Origin: an uncultured Shimia sp.
GTDB lineage: Bacteria; Pseudomonadota; Alphaproteobacteria; Rhodobacterales; Rhodobacteraceae
Direction: 5' to 3'
Assembly (NCBI GenBank): GCA_937897325.1
Contig: CALCOY010000021.1
Span: 62,001 to 126,000, forward strand
Length of the DNA: 64,000 nucleotides
How positions within the stretch are numbered: position 1 is the first letter of the stretch; each line of letters begins with the position of its first letter. The notes below the pieces were generated by a model that worked only from the letters and a program-made list of their open reading frames with translations, was not told where the DNA came from and did not search any database. This document shows, piece by piece, positions 63,966 to 64,000 of this stretch. The translations under genes and the position numbers were made by a program.

Positions 63966-64000
63966 TTGCCCGCTATAACGCGATGTGTATCACGATTAAA

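Overview
The window looks like chromosomal DNA of a marine Rhodobacterales (Roseobacter-group) alphaproteobacterium. The basis is GC-rich coding sequence with tightly packed and overlapping genes, a sulfonate-degradation island of the roseobacter type (tauR-like regulator, xsc, ackA, pta, soeABC), a Hint-fold protein and an RTX protein, and housekeeping blocks in orders common in this group (dnaK-dnaJ, kdsD-lptC-lptA-lptB-hpf-ptsN). Genus and species cannot be read from the sequence alone. No tRNA, rRNA, CRISPR array or replication origin was seen.

Layout. 1-5.6 kb: the distal end of a prophage or phage-like tail module. Six genes overlap or nearly touch, start outside the window, end in a large signal-peptide/PKD/beta-helix tail-spike-like protein and are closed by a terminator. 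5.6-6.1 kb: a small orphan ORF and a 17-bp direct repeat at the boundary. 6.1-18.2 kb: the sulfonate island. A MocR-type regulator (TauR-like) is flanked by CTGGAC-type repeats; Xsc splits sulfoacetaldehyde into sulfite and acetyl phosphate; AckA and Pta handle acetyl phosphate (pta is inverted); a citrate synthase can take acetyl-CoA; a YeiH-type permease may export sulfur oxyanions; SoeABC oxidises sulfite to sulfate and feeds the quinone pool.

18.2-48.2 kb: mixed genes. They include an RTX protein, dapA, a lytic transglycosylase, separate mnmD and mnmC2 modules, an OmpA-like lipoprotein, an Ada-type methyltransferase, a Hint protein lacking its catalytic residues, nth, adenosine kinase, a decayed IS3-type transposase (30.4-30.8 kb), rppH, fadH, a LysR regulator, cinA, sfsA, map, rsmD, a peroxiredoxin, ctpA, gpmI, dnaJ and dnaK.

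48.4-59.2 kb: after alkB comes a polysaccharide locus. It has an ABC-2 export permease on the minus strand, then cysQ, kdsB, galU, galE, two tandem paralogous glycosyltransferases, a GT14-type glycosyltransferase with an extra C-terminal domain, and a sulfotransferase-like protein. A PAP phosphatase beside a likely PAPS-dependent sulfotransferase suggests a sulfated surface polysaccharide. 59.2-64 kb: a minus-strand envelope operon rnd-kdsD-lptC-lptA-lptB-hpf-ptsN, covering Kdo-precursor synthesis, LPS transport and stress/PTS-Ntr control. kdsB and kdsD, two Kdo-pathway steps, both lie in the last 14 kb.
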